Shown: positions 11,760 through 23,400, counted from the first letter of the stretch. The stretch is DNA of 64,000 bases from Acanthaster planci (GCF_001949145.1 NW_019091398.1:585894-649893), one strand, 5' to 3'. Notes: generated by a model from the sequence alone, not told the origin. Numbers and translations: made by a program.

Positions 11760-12200
11760 CGACAGTGCAAAAATCAGGATCATATGACGTTTGATGAGTA
11801 CTGTGGCTGTATACTGGATATGAACATAATGTTGGTTTTTGCCAGTTGAAACCACGACATGGATGACTGAGAGAGCTACCTGTTGGCACGTAGTGCTTAC
11901 GGACCTTCGACCGTAGGTTACTGTCCCGTCATGCAGTAAACACAGACACCAGAAACTGTTGATTTTTCTTCTTAGCTACCAGGCTTAATTCATTGTAGAG
12001 ACCCGTTTGGTTTATGTGTACGGTGTGAACTTTAAACCTTACAAATGTGGACTGGGGATATAAGTCTTTTCTTTTCGGTGCTAAAACGAGGGACGTGAAG
12101 TTTACAGTAATTTCACTTGGCGCTGTTGGTGTACAGGATACTAATTTTGCTATTTTCATGGTCCCTTGTGCCTGTCTTAATTAGATTGGTGGTAGGTACA
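11760..12200. repeat. Duplicated 5' flank module, copy B
   Basis: Related to 22965-23400 (copy C) and 36085-36560 (copy D). All contain GAGCTACCTGTTGGCAC, a GACCTTxGACCG stretch, ACAGACACCA.. followed by TTGATTTTTCTT-like words, and GTGTGAACTTTAAACC-like words. They lie at the same distance before each gene start, so this is upstream DNA copied with the gene and may include promoter sequence. From about 12250 on, copy B's upstream DNA no longer resembles C and D. Confidence 0.7.
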
Positions 12201-12941
12201 TATTTTTGGTCGGTTATTTCGGGGATGTGTGCGGTATGCAACACAGGAGTGTAAATCACAGTGTGAGACCACTGTCATCTTGCCTGAAAATTGTGTGGGC
12301 AGCCAACTTTTTACAGAGAAGAAAGATTAATTTATGGACGAGTAGTTTGGTGTTTAAACTGTTAAAATTGATCCACAGATGTAGTTGTAAACAGGAAAAC
12401 CCGGAAGTCTTAATTTTCACTATTGCACTGCACGTACCTTTTTGTCACTTAATGAAAAAAATACGCCGTTGTGTTACCTTTTGTTATATATTTCAACAGC
12501 GCAGGTGTTTCTGTACAACATCGTTTGCACACCTACACACCCAGATTTGGCAGAGATTGTGTGTACTGTCTCTACCTTTGCCCTGCTAACGATGTGCCTT
12601 TTTTCACTGTGTGAAAACACAAAACATTTTGCATTTAGCATTTTGTTAGTTGTTTGCTTACAATTACTAGGAAAGAAATCAACATTTTGCTTTGAAACTG
12701 TGTTTATTTGTTCTTGGGATTAAAGGAAGAAAAATGGTAGGAAACGCTCTAAATTGAGAAGTTATCGATCATCCGGTTTTTTTTCACTTCGTGAAAATAC
12801 CGACGATATGTAGAGCCCCATTAAAATAACCTGTGGCATGGATATTGTATTTCAATACGACTATCGCTTTCTTATTTTTTTTTTTTTTTAGATTTAAAGG
12901 CCTTCTGGGACGCGCAGTGAAAACAGTTGTCAACTTCCACC

Positions 12942-15900
12942 ATGGGATGGAAACTAACAGTCACCGTACTTCTTATGGGGCTGGGTATCGCCTACATGAG
13001 CGGTCTCTTCAGCTCGCCGCCTGATCCACCAGAGGTTGGTGACGGATGGTGGGGACGAGGTGACAAGCCTAAGAAGGAAGAAGACACGTCAGTGAAAAGA
13101 TTCAACATTCATTTCCCAAATGAGGACCTGGCAAATCNTATCGCCTACATGAGCGGTCTCTTTAGCTCGCCACCTGATCCGCCAGAAATTGGCGATGGAT
13201 GGTGGGGACGAGGTGACAAGCCTAAGAAAGAGGAGAATACGTCAGTTAATAGATTTAACATTCATTTCCCAGACGTGGACTTGGCAAATCTGAAAGGTGC
13301 GATGTCATTCTTTGTTTATAGTACCAGATTGAACACAGTCAAGGCCTGTGAGGCTAACGTAGTCTCAGTGTAATAAAGAAGATCTTGAGGAATGAGATAT
13401 GCACAAAATTGGAGGGGAGGAGGTTAAAGGGGCAAGGTGGGAAAAACGTGGATTGATTGGTACTTAGGACCACAAGGGAAAAGGGAAGCCTTGTTAAGGT
13501 CGGTACGAGGCTATTGATTGTGACTGACGCCATCTTTCGTAGTTCGTTTTAAAGGTTTTTCTTTTTCTGTAATATATGCGTTGGTTTTTCCCTTCTCCCA
13601 TTCACAGAGCGCCTCAGGGGAACTCGATGGTTCGAGAGCGTTGAAGGCACCAAGTTTCACTTCGGTATCAAGCCGGAGTATATGAAGAAAATAGTGGATT
13701 ACTGGCTGAACAAATACGAGTGAGTCACACGACTGGAAAGTTGGGGGCTAGAGGCAGGTCGCTCCGCAAATAGCCCTCTGCAATATATCAAAAGTCGTTT
13801 TCTTTTCTGCATCTGAAGTAATGCCGGCACACCCAGGTATCAACACTTAATGTAGGCATATTTTACTGCCACTACATCCTATGCCCTAAAAGGTCACGAG
13901 CACTTTCAAGTTTCAGTTCCGTTTCTAAAATGAAACAAATACAACTAAATCAAACGAGCATTAGCCCGTCCTTTGTTCTTTGGTCAACGTTTTAAGGCTT
14001 TCCCGTACTATTTTTCACCAGAAAATCGATGTGCATTTTATTTAGTATCTTAATTCAGGGAATGGTGTACTTTTGGCCAATGGATTTTACCCTGCACGTG
14101 CAGTGTTCTAAAGAAAAAAATTCGTTTCAATTCAACAGCTGGCGCAAAAAAGAGCAAGAGCTGAACCAGTATCAAAGTTACAAGACAAAAATCGAGGGAA
14201 TCGACATCCACTTCGTCCGAGCTGTGCCCAGACTGAAAGTGGGACAGAAGGCTAAGCCCATTCTAATGGTCCACGGCTGGCCGGGTTCCTTCTACGAGTT
14301 CTACAAGGTAAAATGGAGACAATTTCAACTTATCTAAACATTTGAAGTGAATCAGAATGACCCTTCAGCGAGGGGATCCACATGAAAGGCTGTAGTCTGT
14401 GAACTGTTAGAGATTTATTGAGTAGTGTTGAAGCTTTGTGTTTGTTCGTTTTCGGTTTTCGTGAGTCAATTCGAGATTTCAAAAAGGCATCGTTATTTGG
14501 GGTTAAAGCATGTGTTCGAGTCGGCGTGTGGCTGAGCCAAAAGGGCAGACATTCCGCGCTCGTAGGCCTATTGGTGTTTGCAAATGAACTCGGGCGCACT
14601 TCATTTTGAGCATGCGCTGTTGGAATATCGAAATAGGCCCTATGCAACAATCTCAATACTAGTCACTTTGAGATGCCCGTCACTGACTGTCCTTTATGAT
14701 CTCTTCACATGTTACTTTCCCAATACACAAAGCTCGAAATATTATGATTGTTTTCTCATCTTGCACTGTTGAGATAATTCCCATGCTGATCGACCCCACT
14801 CGTCATGGAGGGACCGAGGATGATATCTTTGAGGTCATCGTTCCTTCTTTGCCTGGTTATGGTTTCTCAGAGGCTGCTCACAAACAAGGTATGGGTCATT
14901 TTTCATTCCTGAGCTCTATCATCGGTTCTTCCGTCAACTTTTATTGCTTGAGAGCCCTGACATGCCAGTCCAATTATGCTGATACAGCCAAGGTCAAACG
15001 TCCATTACACAGTGACTTCAATTCATTGGATACGAAGTTTACACGTGGAATATTTCCGTTTGTGTCCGAGCAGCTGGGGCTTCTAACTTGTGGGGTTGAT
15101 CCACTGAGAGACGGGGCTGAAACTTTGTTGCGATGCCACCTGTATTTTGAGGCGAGCTTCCGCGGACTACATGGTTGTAACTTTAACAGCCGTGTTACTC
15201 GCTGTGTTGTCTTTTTGTTGGGTTCGTTTATAGGTTTAAATGCCAGGGTCGCCGGTCGCATATTCCACAAGCTTATGACTCGACTGGGATTCGACAGCTA
15301 CTATGTCCAGGGTGGTGACATGGGCGCCATGGTAACGGACCAAATGGCCGGCATGTTCCCAAAGTGAGTACAATTTACATTGCCAACTTGTGGATGGCTT
15401 AGCAGTAATGCTACGCAAGAGCCCGCTTGCTAAAGTTCACGTCCCCCTGTTTAAGGTTGATATAGTTTTGGAAACATCAGTCATTTAAATATGAGGAATT
15501 AAGTAGACAAAGAACGGGCGCCGTAGTCTCTAGATCAGAAAATGGGTCCTATTTTTGCTTTTGACTTCACAGTCATGTCCGTGGTATCCATGTGAACATG
15601 ATACTCACCCAACCGCCTGTGAGTCAGATGATCCTGGGCAGCCTGTTCCCCTCCCTGGTACTGGATAACGAAGGCTACGCCGGGTCGCTGCCGAGCTGGG
15701 AATCTTTGAAAAAGTGGCTGATAGAGACGGGGTACATGCACATACAAGCCACTAAGCCAGACACAGTAGGTACGGAGGCTCCAAGTTCCTCACACGCCAG
15801 TGTCTAGTGCAACTTTATACTTGGTTTATAACTCAATGAGGAGCATGGCCCACTGACAGCCAATTTCCTCCTGATTCAACCTCGTGCCAGACTCTAAAAT

Positions 15901-16646
15901 ACCGTCAAAATTACCACCTTTTAACTCTTGACCACAGGTCACGCCCTGACCGACTCTCCTGTGGGGCTGGCCGCCTACATCATTGAAAAGTTCTCGTCCT
16001 GTACAAATTACGACTGGCTTGACTTGGATGACGGCGGACTCGATGCTTATTGGTCCAAAGACGACCTGTTAACTAATGTCATGATCTACTGGGTGTCTGG
16101 ATGCATTACGTCATCTATGCGCATGTACAAAGAGACTGTGCCGATCTCCGGATCATTGAGCAAGTAAATTCTAGTTTGCTTTCAGTGGATGATAGATAAT
16201 AACGTCAATTTTTCATTAATTTGTAACAAGGTAATTTGCGAAAGCCTAAGCTCTTGAGGGCCATTCAATCCATTAAATTCTCATAGGAACAAAATATGCA
16301 TTACACTCACATGTAATTTACTTGGTAAAATGATATCCCTGCATCCGATTCGAGTCAACCGGTATATCCTTTAGAGAGATAACGTCGTTTTTTATTAATG
16401 CAACAAGCTTCCAATATTCTTTGCAGTTTCTTGAATACTGTGCCCGCCGGTTTGGCAGATCTGCCGCACGAGGTGACGCGAATACAGAAGAACTGGGCAT
16501 CCCAACACTACACAGACATTGTCTCCTACACAACTTACCCATCGGGCGGCCATTTTGCAGCCTTCGAGGTACCAGACCTACTCGCCAAGGACTTGCGGCA
16601 ATTCGTGCAAAAGGTCGAACATCGTCTGCTCAGCAAAACAAAGTAA
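12942..16646 (+). CDS. EPHX1-like: Microsomal epoxide hydrolase copy B, eight coding exons, anomalous exon 1
   Basis: Exons: 12942-13296, 13608-13719, 14139-14307, 14774-14888, 15234-15363, 15573-15769, 15938-16163, 16427-16646 (stop TAA). Start chosen at MGWKL, the same as copies C and D; the N-terminus is a single hydrophobic ER anchor (about residues 4-20). Motifs: [23 protein letters not shown] (charge-relay Glu) and [10 protein letters not shown] (base His). Two oddities. Exon 1 is 355 instead of 202 nt because, after base N at 13138, the IAYMSGLF-to-DLAN segment repeats in frame, adding 51 codons; this may be an assembly join. The nucleophile loop reads GGDMG instead of GGDWG. A pyrimidine-rich tract ending in AG at 12890-12891 suggests a 5'-UTR splice acceptor. 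Bases 13139-14310 are almost identical to copy D, including introns. Confidence 0.88.
13138..13138. other. Single ambiguous base at a probable join
   Basis: The only isolated N in the window. It lies exactly where exon 1 of copy B restarts on a second, different version of the same exon, which is what a contig or haplotype join would look like. Confidence 0.8.
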
Positions 16647-17880
16647 TCTGTGATGTGAATGATAGACAGAGTCTTTGTCATGGGGGAAGTGGGATGATAT
16701 ACGGTACTTCAGGGAAGAGTGAGTGCACTCTTATGTACAATGCTGACCAATGAGAATCGCGCTAGACAACGAGAATAAAACGCTAAAACGAGGATGGACG
16801 CATAATATTTTTCAGGGGGGGTGGCAAATTTTGGGCATTATTTGCAAGCTTTTTTCCACCGATTTTCTGACGACTGTTATTTAGGTCTTGTTCCAAGCAA
16901 TCTTGAAAAAGGGTAGTTCTTAAAAAAGCACATGAAGATTTCTGTCACTGACATGCAATAACTTATAACAGTGCGCAACAGCGTTTTTATTTTACTGAAT
17001 GAAATTTATGTCCATCGTTGTCATCAATAACTAAGGAAAGAATTTGATAAATAAAATGTAACGTTTAGATCTTGTTGTCGAAAATGAGTTGTAATGCTGA
17101 GGAAAGAGAACTGAAAGGCTTTACCCTTTTTCCTTTTTGGGACAGTTTGTCTCAAATGTTTACAGGCTTAAATGGGACATGAAGAGTGTGGCACCTTCAT
17201 ACACGTATCAGAAACAAAATGTGCAGCACACTTTACACCAGTTCTGTTTTCAGCATAACATGTACCCATGCTCCACTAGGTTGCTAGTTACAACTGTTCC
17301 CAGTTCGTCCATTGCATGGTCTCAGCTTCGTAGTACCGTCCAGAAAATAGCCGTCAGATCTTCAAATCAAACTGGTTTGTGGCTCCGTGTGAATATTACC
17401 CGCGTACGGTTTGCAGTAACAAATGTGCCAATGGCAAATGGATTCATCCGCTTTCATAAAGGCTGGCGGGCTGTAACGAACATTGCTTCAGACATCGTAC
17501 GCTGGTGAAGCTAATGCGGTAAAATGTTTTATAGTAATGTATCCACCAAAAATTTTCGTTTAAAATTCTTTTACGTGTATGGAAATAAAACACTATGAAT
17601 TCTGAATACAGTCGGGCAGACTGTCATCTATAATTACCATTTTGTCACTGCACAGCTATCAATAAATATGTTCATGTTCTGAGTGACTCTTTTCCTACTC
17701 TGTTTTTCTCCCAGATTCTCAAAATACACCCTAAACAGGTGTAAACTTACATGAAATTCAGCTGGCACTTTCAAATACAATCACACTAATTTCATCACTG
17801 TAAGACGTAATAAGTTGATTGCCCAGGACAGCATCACTTTTAGAAAATTAAGACACAAGTTGAGCCTTGACAAACTTTGG
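16647..17880. other. 3' flank of copy B, probable 3' UTR
   Basis: It carries patches shared with the 3' flanks of copies C (28330-28470) and D (42600-43500), such as ATTACCATTTTGTC. AATAAA words occur at about 17053 and 17584. The open frame at 17137-17508 is not conserved in copy D, so it is not called as a gene. Confidence 0.55.
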
Positions 17881-19975
17881 ACATGTCCAAAGAATATTGA
17901 TTATTGATCTTTGAATGCGTTTGCTGTGAAGAACTCCTATTAGTCGCCCAATTCTGTAGAATATGCTTAGATTGAGGTAAATAGTACATTGGAAGGTGCC
18001 ACATCCCCGGTTACCCCAACCCCGTGGACATAACCTTCGGTAGTTATTCGCACTCTCGCGCAAAAAAAGACACCAGATACAAGATCTTCTGTTTTATTAT
18101 TATTTTTTTTAATATTTACAATTTTGTTGATCTGACACTATATAAAATACGCCCGGGACTTTCGGGTTTTGAACGCAGTGGATGCACAATTTAAATTGAA
18201 CGTAAAATTCTAAAGATCCTTTCTGTCACTGCAGCGATGACTGGTTCACGTTATGGCCAGGAACTCTCGGGCTGTCTCACCGCAGAGTAGCCTTCGGGGC
18301 ACCGGCCTGACTCTCTGTCGTACAACGGTCTTGAATTGACCCCGAGTCTTGAGTTGTTCCTTGAGTTTCTGGCTAGCCCTTGGATCGGACTGCTAGTCCA
18401 ATACCCACAGTAGAACCCTATGTAAATGAAATGCAAACCTTTTCTGAACACCTATCTGGTACAAATGTTCGACAACGTCGAAGGCTGTAATTATACAGGA
18501 TATTGTTATTATAGTAGTTGCAACCATCATCACAACTATTTACAAAAGAATGACCACTCCATATCTTGACACAGCTAATATTTAAAAGTGATGCCACCAT
18601 AAATCCAATTTCTCTAATACATCTTCGTTACTCCAGTAATCACTTATCTTAATGTAAATAAGTGTAACCGCAAAATTTACTGTATTTTCAAAATAAACTT
18701 ACAGGTTGCGTAGACACCTGGTTCTTGTGGGAAGTCTTGCGTCTCGAGTAGTTTTTTCCGCCTTGCGTATAGGTCGGAGTTTATCTTCACCGATACACTA
18801 GCTTCCAATCATTAAGTTCTTCAGAGCAACTGGCTGGATTCTTGCAGTTTCAGACTCAATTACAGCAACATCATCGAGGCTGACAAGACGTGTCCTCTCC
18901 TCGGACTCTCCGACGCAAGTCCCCTTTACACCCCGAAAATTTTTAAACCCCACCAAATTTCTACCTGGGACACCCTCAATCCTTTTGTTGTGTGATCCTG
19001 GAGACCTCATAAGAAAGGACTTAAGCAAGAGTTGAGCTATCCAATGGGGTTTGTCAGTTCTTCCCGTGAAACTATCTAATTTAAATAAAAATACTACATA
19101 GAAACACTGGCCAAATAAAATCAACAATTTGTTTCTGTCAACGCACACTCATATTATCTTATACGTTTGGCTGCCATGCATAAATAGAATAAGAATTATT
19201 TCTCTAGAACAAATTAATCCCACTTCGTGACAGAAGGTTTACCAGGGACGCCTGTTGTTTTCACTCAGAGAGGCAAAAAAAAAATTAGAAGGCTGAGAGG
19301 ACAGCTTGAATAGAGATTATAAGGGTGCATTCCACCAAATGGTTGTATTTCTGCGCGCGAGCTCATTAATATTTTGTGATCCCACGGGGATTTTACAATA
19401 AGACAGGCCATAATCAGGAGTCATCATAGAAATATTTCTGTAGGCCTAAGTCTCGAATTTAGGACCGATAGTCTCCAGTTCAGGGTATTTCTTTCACAAA
19501 AAGCCCGAAATTGCGGGCCTATTTTGGATAGAGGCGGGCGGTTACATTCAGAAATGAGCGCTTAGTTTTATTGGTATTTTGGGGGTATCTTCGTTCAAAG
19601 GCGATAAAAAAATCGTGGCTAACCCCCATGAGATTGAAACGAAAAGTGATCTTCTGGCCATAATCTTGAATTCCCAATGAAAAAACGGAGGCCAACTTCT
19701 TCACGAGAGTCAACAGGCGGCACTATTTCGGTCCAATTTTGCACTGTTTTCCACGGGTGCGTATTTGGTGTAGTGCAACCATAAGAGAAGGTCAATACGA
19801 CCAACCTCGTCCTCGTAGTGTCGGGCAGGGCGCCCCTACCTATCCCTACCTGCTCTCACCCTGAAATTAGATCATCTGCATATAAACAAATTGCATACTT
19901 ATGCTAATAAAAATAGTCTGGTGTCTGGCCGTGTTTCAGTCAGCGTTCATATTGGCATTTGGTGTCTTTTTAATA
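17881..19975. other. Intergenic, duplicated flank of copy B
   Basis: Around 17911-17965 is the uninterrupted counterpart of the site where copy D carries the 573-bp foldback element. Bases 19790-19975 match 44655-44860 downstream of copy D. No gene recognised in between; the - strand frame at 18798-19148 has no recognisable domain. Confidence 0.5.
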
Positions 19976-19976
19976 A

Positions 19977-20160
19977 GGGAATAAATATCTGCTTGGCCGG
20001 TCTTAAACGTTCTTTTAAGACCGGCCAAGCACATATTTATTCCCACTCATAAATACCTTTTTAGTCAGAGTGTCGAAAGAGGTCAATATGTGATGGATTT
20101 CCAACAATTTTGTTCTTGAATTTTAATTTCCCCTAACACCCCCATCCATTATTGTGAATA
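19977..20160. mobile_element. Hairpin-ended element, copy 1
   Basis: It opens with a strong hairpin. The outer 12-bp arms are 19977-19988 and 20033-20044 (GGGAATAAATAT and its complement). The inner 17-bp arms are 19991-20007 and 20014-20030 (GCTTGGCCGGTCTTAAA and its complement), with a 6-base loop. The following 110 bases (CATAAATACCTTTTTA, GATGGATTTCCAACA) recur at about 29868-30000 after a longer version of the hairpin. No coding potential. Superfamily unknown. Confidence 0.65.
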
Positions 20161-20170
20161 CACGTAAAAC

Positions 20171-20340
20171 GTTGTAATCGCGTGTATGGGCGCCATTTCA
20201 GCAAGCGATACGCCTGCGCAATGCACATTAATGCACAGGCGCAGGTGCCGCGGCAGGCACGTACACCTGGTGCGCCTGTGCATTACTGTGAAGCACGCCG
20301 GCGTATAGCTTGCTCAAATGGCGCCCAAGGTGATTACACC
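20171..20340. mobile_element. Palindromic foldback element
   Basis: Imperfect long inverted repeat. The left arm has GTTGTAATC, TGGGCGCCATTT, CAGCAAGC and ATACGCC; the right arm has GGCGTATAGCTTGCTC, AAATGGCGCCCA and GATTACACC. The centre holds GCACAGGCGCAGGTG and CACCTGGTGCGCCTGTGC. The open frame through it is a by-product of the palindrome. It directly abuts the MITE target duplication at 20341. Confidence 0.65.
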
Positions 20341-20348
20341 TTTTGGGC

Positions 20349-20534
20349 CATATGCAGCAAGGTATGAGACGGAGAGAACCCCCCCCTGCTTTGTGTTGGT
20401 CATTGTCTAGCAGGAATCTGGGAAATTCCTTTCAGACATCTTGGGGGATGTGTTAAGTAACAATAGTCTGGAATGTGTATAGGGATTGGACATGTTGGGA
20501 GGGTACCCCTCGGTCTCATTTCTTGCTGGGTATA
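20349..20534 (+). mobile_element. 186-bp MITE with 8-bp target duplication
   Basis: It begins CATATGCAGCAAGGTATGAG and ends TTTCTTGCTGGGTATA, so the ends are inverted repeats around CAGCAAG..ATGAGAC. It is flanked by the 8-bp direct repeat TTTTGGGC (20341-20348 and 20535-20542). Its sister at 43117-43302 has the same length and its own different 8-bp duplication. Non-coding. Duplication length fits hAT-like or P-like transposases; the superfamily is not established. Confidence 0.9.
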
Positions 20535-20609
20535 TTTTGGGCAGAGTTATCCCATCTTGTGCCTTCGGCGTTATACGATCTTTGAAATAAATGTTCAGCT
20601 TTTCAGATT

Positions 20610-21435
20610 AAACGACACCCGGTAAACCCCAACGGGGAGAGCAAGCCACAGGCCAAAGCTGCAATCCGATTGGTTGCCGCGCGTCATGCATAACGTATGT
20701 ACTACACGTGCATGAATTATCAATAGCCTAGATATTGACGCAAACTACACTTACCCTGTTCCACTATAGGCCTTTTCCTGTGATGTCACAATCGTGCTGG
20801 ACCGCGATGTGTTGTGATGGTAATGATGCATAGTGTTGTGATGGTAATCTACTTATTCAAGATAAATTAGTCAAGCATGTAGCGTTCGCATGTGCGCTTG
20901 TACGTGGCTGAAGCTGCCGTAAGAATTATGCGATCACCGTGGCCAAGGCGGTCAACGTGTGACGTGTGGTATATTAAACGCAATCCAGCCACGTTGGTGA
21001 AAAAGGGTCCACACGTACATTGTTATGGCCAGGAAATTTCGTTGAATTAAATACTGCAATACTTCATGCCGGCACGGTTTTCTGCTCATGCTACAACATG
21101 CGTTAAATATTGTGACACAGATCAACTCAAAAAAATTGTCAGAATGGAAACCTTCGCCGCGGTGATCTTTGCTAGCAAGGTGAGAGAATCGTAGAAAGGG
21201 CATTGACTTCACACGGTGTTAATCATTATAGGCTTGCTTGCTGAATCATGTTGTACTTGTGTGTGGGTGCAGTCGGATCCAGGGGTCCAAGTAACAAACT
21301 GAACTTTAGCATGGGAACAGACAACAAACAGTACAGATTATTAACGAAAGACGGTCTGAAATCTGATCTTCAATCGAGGTAACTATTCCATGACTACGTC
21401 ACGTGTCTGCCTGACTTGTGACAAGTTTTCTCTTA
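20610..21435. repeat. Interspersed repeat R3, copy 2
   Basis: Shares ordered patches with 4400-5105 and 33105-33717, including ATTGGTTGxCxxGCGxCATGCATAA, GTGCATGAATTAT, TTAATCATTATAG and GAAATCTGATCTxCAATCGAGG. The frame at 20952-21212 (- strand) is not conserved as protein. Boundaries approximate. Confidence 0.7.
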
Positions 21436-21975
21436 TCGTGTTCAAACTATGATTGTCGGCCAAAGGGTAGAGCCCTTTTTTACCCGTCAATCTTTACTAG
21501 CCTATCATACCATTAGCGTCTCACCATTTCAGCTTTCTGCACAGCACGAGGTAGGTTCCACTCTTCTTTCTCTTGCGCTTAGCTCCTCCTTACAATATGA
21601 AGTACAAGATATTTGTAAGCTGAAATGTGCATTACGTGGGGCCAGAATAGTGGGAAACCACTGCAGTTTGGAAAACTATTTCTAAAAATCACGCATAAAA
21701 CGGTTTTCTACACCAGTCACCGTATTCCTGCCGGAAAACAGTTAGGTGGGCCAAAAATTAAAGTGCACGCTCAAACCTTCTGAGGACATGCATTACTGTC
21801 GTGCGTTGAATAATTTGAATATTGGTTTAATATTGCTTGAAGCCTGCAACCCTCCGTGCTACTTTTGTGCAAGTGCATCAAAGATGCTTTGCAGTAGTTA
21901 GGTCGGCCTACACGTACGCCAACAAGTGCCAACATATTTACCGCAGGTAAAGAAAACCGAAAGAACCGATTTCTG
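21436..21975. repeat. Near-identical duplicate block R4, copy 1
   Basis: Matches 33717-34250 almost base for base over several hundred bases, for example the stretch starting TCGTGTTCAAACTATGATTG and the CATACCATTAGCGTCTCACC words, up to ACCGAAAGAACCGATTTCTG. It directly follows R3 in both places, so R3 and R4 may be one long element or one duplicated segment. No protein domain recognised. Confidence 0.8.
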
Positions 21976-22604
21976 TTGACTCTGCGATTTCCTCAAGTAC
22001 GATGAAGGGGGTCGCAGATATTTACAACAAATTTCACTACTTGCTTTTGTCCGAGAATTACCGGTTCCTTTAGTACACTTCATAAAACTGAATGTACAGC
22101 ATTTCGGGACAAAGACACACTGCATAACTTCTGCGTTATGAATTTAAAAAATTGCTGAAATCGAAAGACGTTTTTACAAAACAGTATGAATGACATTCTC
22201 GACGCATTTGAAGAATTAAAAACAGAAAATCCAAAATGGCAATTAAAAAAGAGGGTGAAGTCACGGCATGACTGGAGAATAGTCCCGTGCAACGGAGACT
22301 AGCCCTAAGCAAAATGACCCTTGCCCCATACGAGGTAATACGGCCCATACGTCCACAGTATACGTTGATGACCTTCAATTAAGATCGCATGCATGACAGA
22401 ATTATGCCTTCAATTTGCACCTGAAAAGACTCATTAACCGCAGGAGTGATCCAGTTCGCTGTACAGTGTCACACAGAAATATTGACGGAGGTAATTTACT
22501 TGTGAGTTACCATGTGAGTTTCCTACGAACTATGCAGCTCGATTGCTGTGGCCATTTAAGGCCGAAACGGCCTGTCGATTTGCTCTTGCAGTTCCACCTT
22601 TACA

Positions 22605-22830
22605 CCTAGGTATCGAAAGACGCATGGTGTAGGGTAAAATGACTTGCTTGAGGTCATAGGCATGGCCATCGCTGGATTCGAAACCCGAACATATTCCAAG
22701 CCAGTTGGCCACATTTCCCGTCACACCAGCATATATGGACCTTTTTTAGGAGTCTGTCACTCAGTGGTGTCAGCGGGTGATATTTCAGCGTTTCACAATT
22801 GTTTCTTTGAGAAGGTTGCATAGCTGGGTA
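22605..22830. repeat. Shared repeat R2, copy 2
   Basis: Same family as 10436-10680 and 35015-35250: CCTAGGTATCGAAAGACGCA at the left, CCAGTTGGCCACATTTCCCG in the middle, GGTGATATTTCAGCGTTTCA at the right. It lies upstream of copy C. Confidence 0.7.
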
Positions 22831-22964
22831 GAGTGGGCTGATAGCTGTTCATTTTACTATCTTGAAGCTCGGACTGGTCTCTGTCCAGTTTTTGTTTTGT
22901 GCTGTGTCTATTTATTTTGAATCTTGACGACACCGCCAAAATGAGGAATGTGAAGTTTAGTGCG

Positions 22965-23400
22965 CACTGTGGCTGTATACCGGATTTTATGTTGGTTTTT
23001 GCTGGTTAATATTACACAATGAATGATTGGTATAGAGCTACCTGTTGGCACGTAGTGTACTGATCGACCTTTGACCGACGCGACGGTTACTAATGAATCA
23101 GGTAAACGCAGACACCATACACTCTTTCGATTTTTCTTCTCAGTTCCTATGCCAGTCTGAATTGAGTGGTTAATGTGTATGGTGTGAACTTTAAACCACA
23201 CAGATGTGGACTGGGGAGATTTTAAAGATGAGTCTGTCCTTTTCCAAGCTACAATGAAGGACATGATGTTTAAGTTAGCACTGCGGGTGAATAAATCTTT
23301 AGTCCATGTCCTAATTATGTTGATGGTAGGAACATATACCTGATTTTTTTAGTAGTTTTTGGTTAACTCGGGGATGTGTACGGTATCAGGTGAAGCAGTA
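22965..23400. repeat. Duplicated 5' flank module, copy C
   Basis: Counterpart of 11760-12200 and 36085-36560. From 23400 to the copy C start it continues to resemble copy D's upstream DNA (AATAATTATTCGTAATTT, AAAATGTTATTTAGG), so C and D share their proximal promoter region while B does not. Confidence 0.7.

Noticed and set aside
17137-17508. 123-codon open frame after copy B
   Set aside because: The homologous sequence after copy D (about 42760-43080) does not keep the frame, and the protein has no recognisable domain; it is probably 3' UTR.
20182-20367. Open frame through the palindrome near 20.2 kb
   Set aside because: It is produced by the GC-rich inverted repeat and runs into the MITE.
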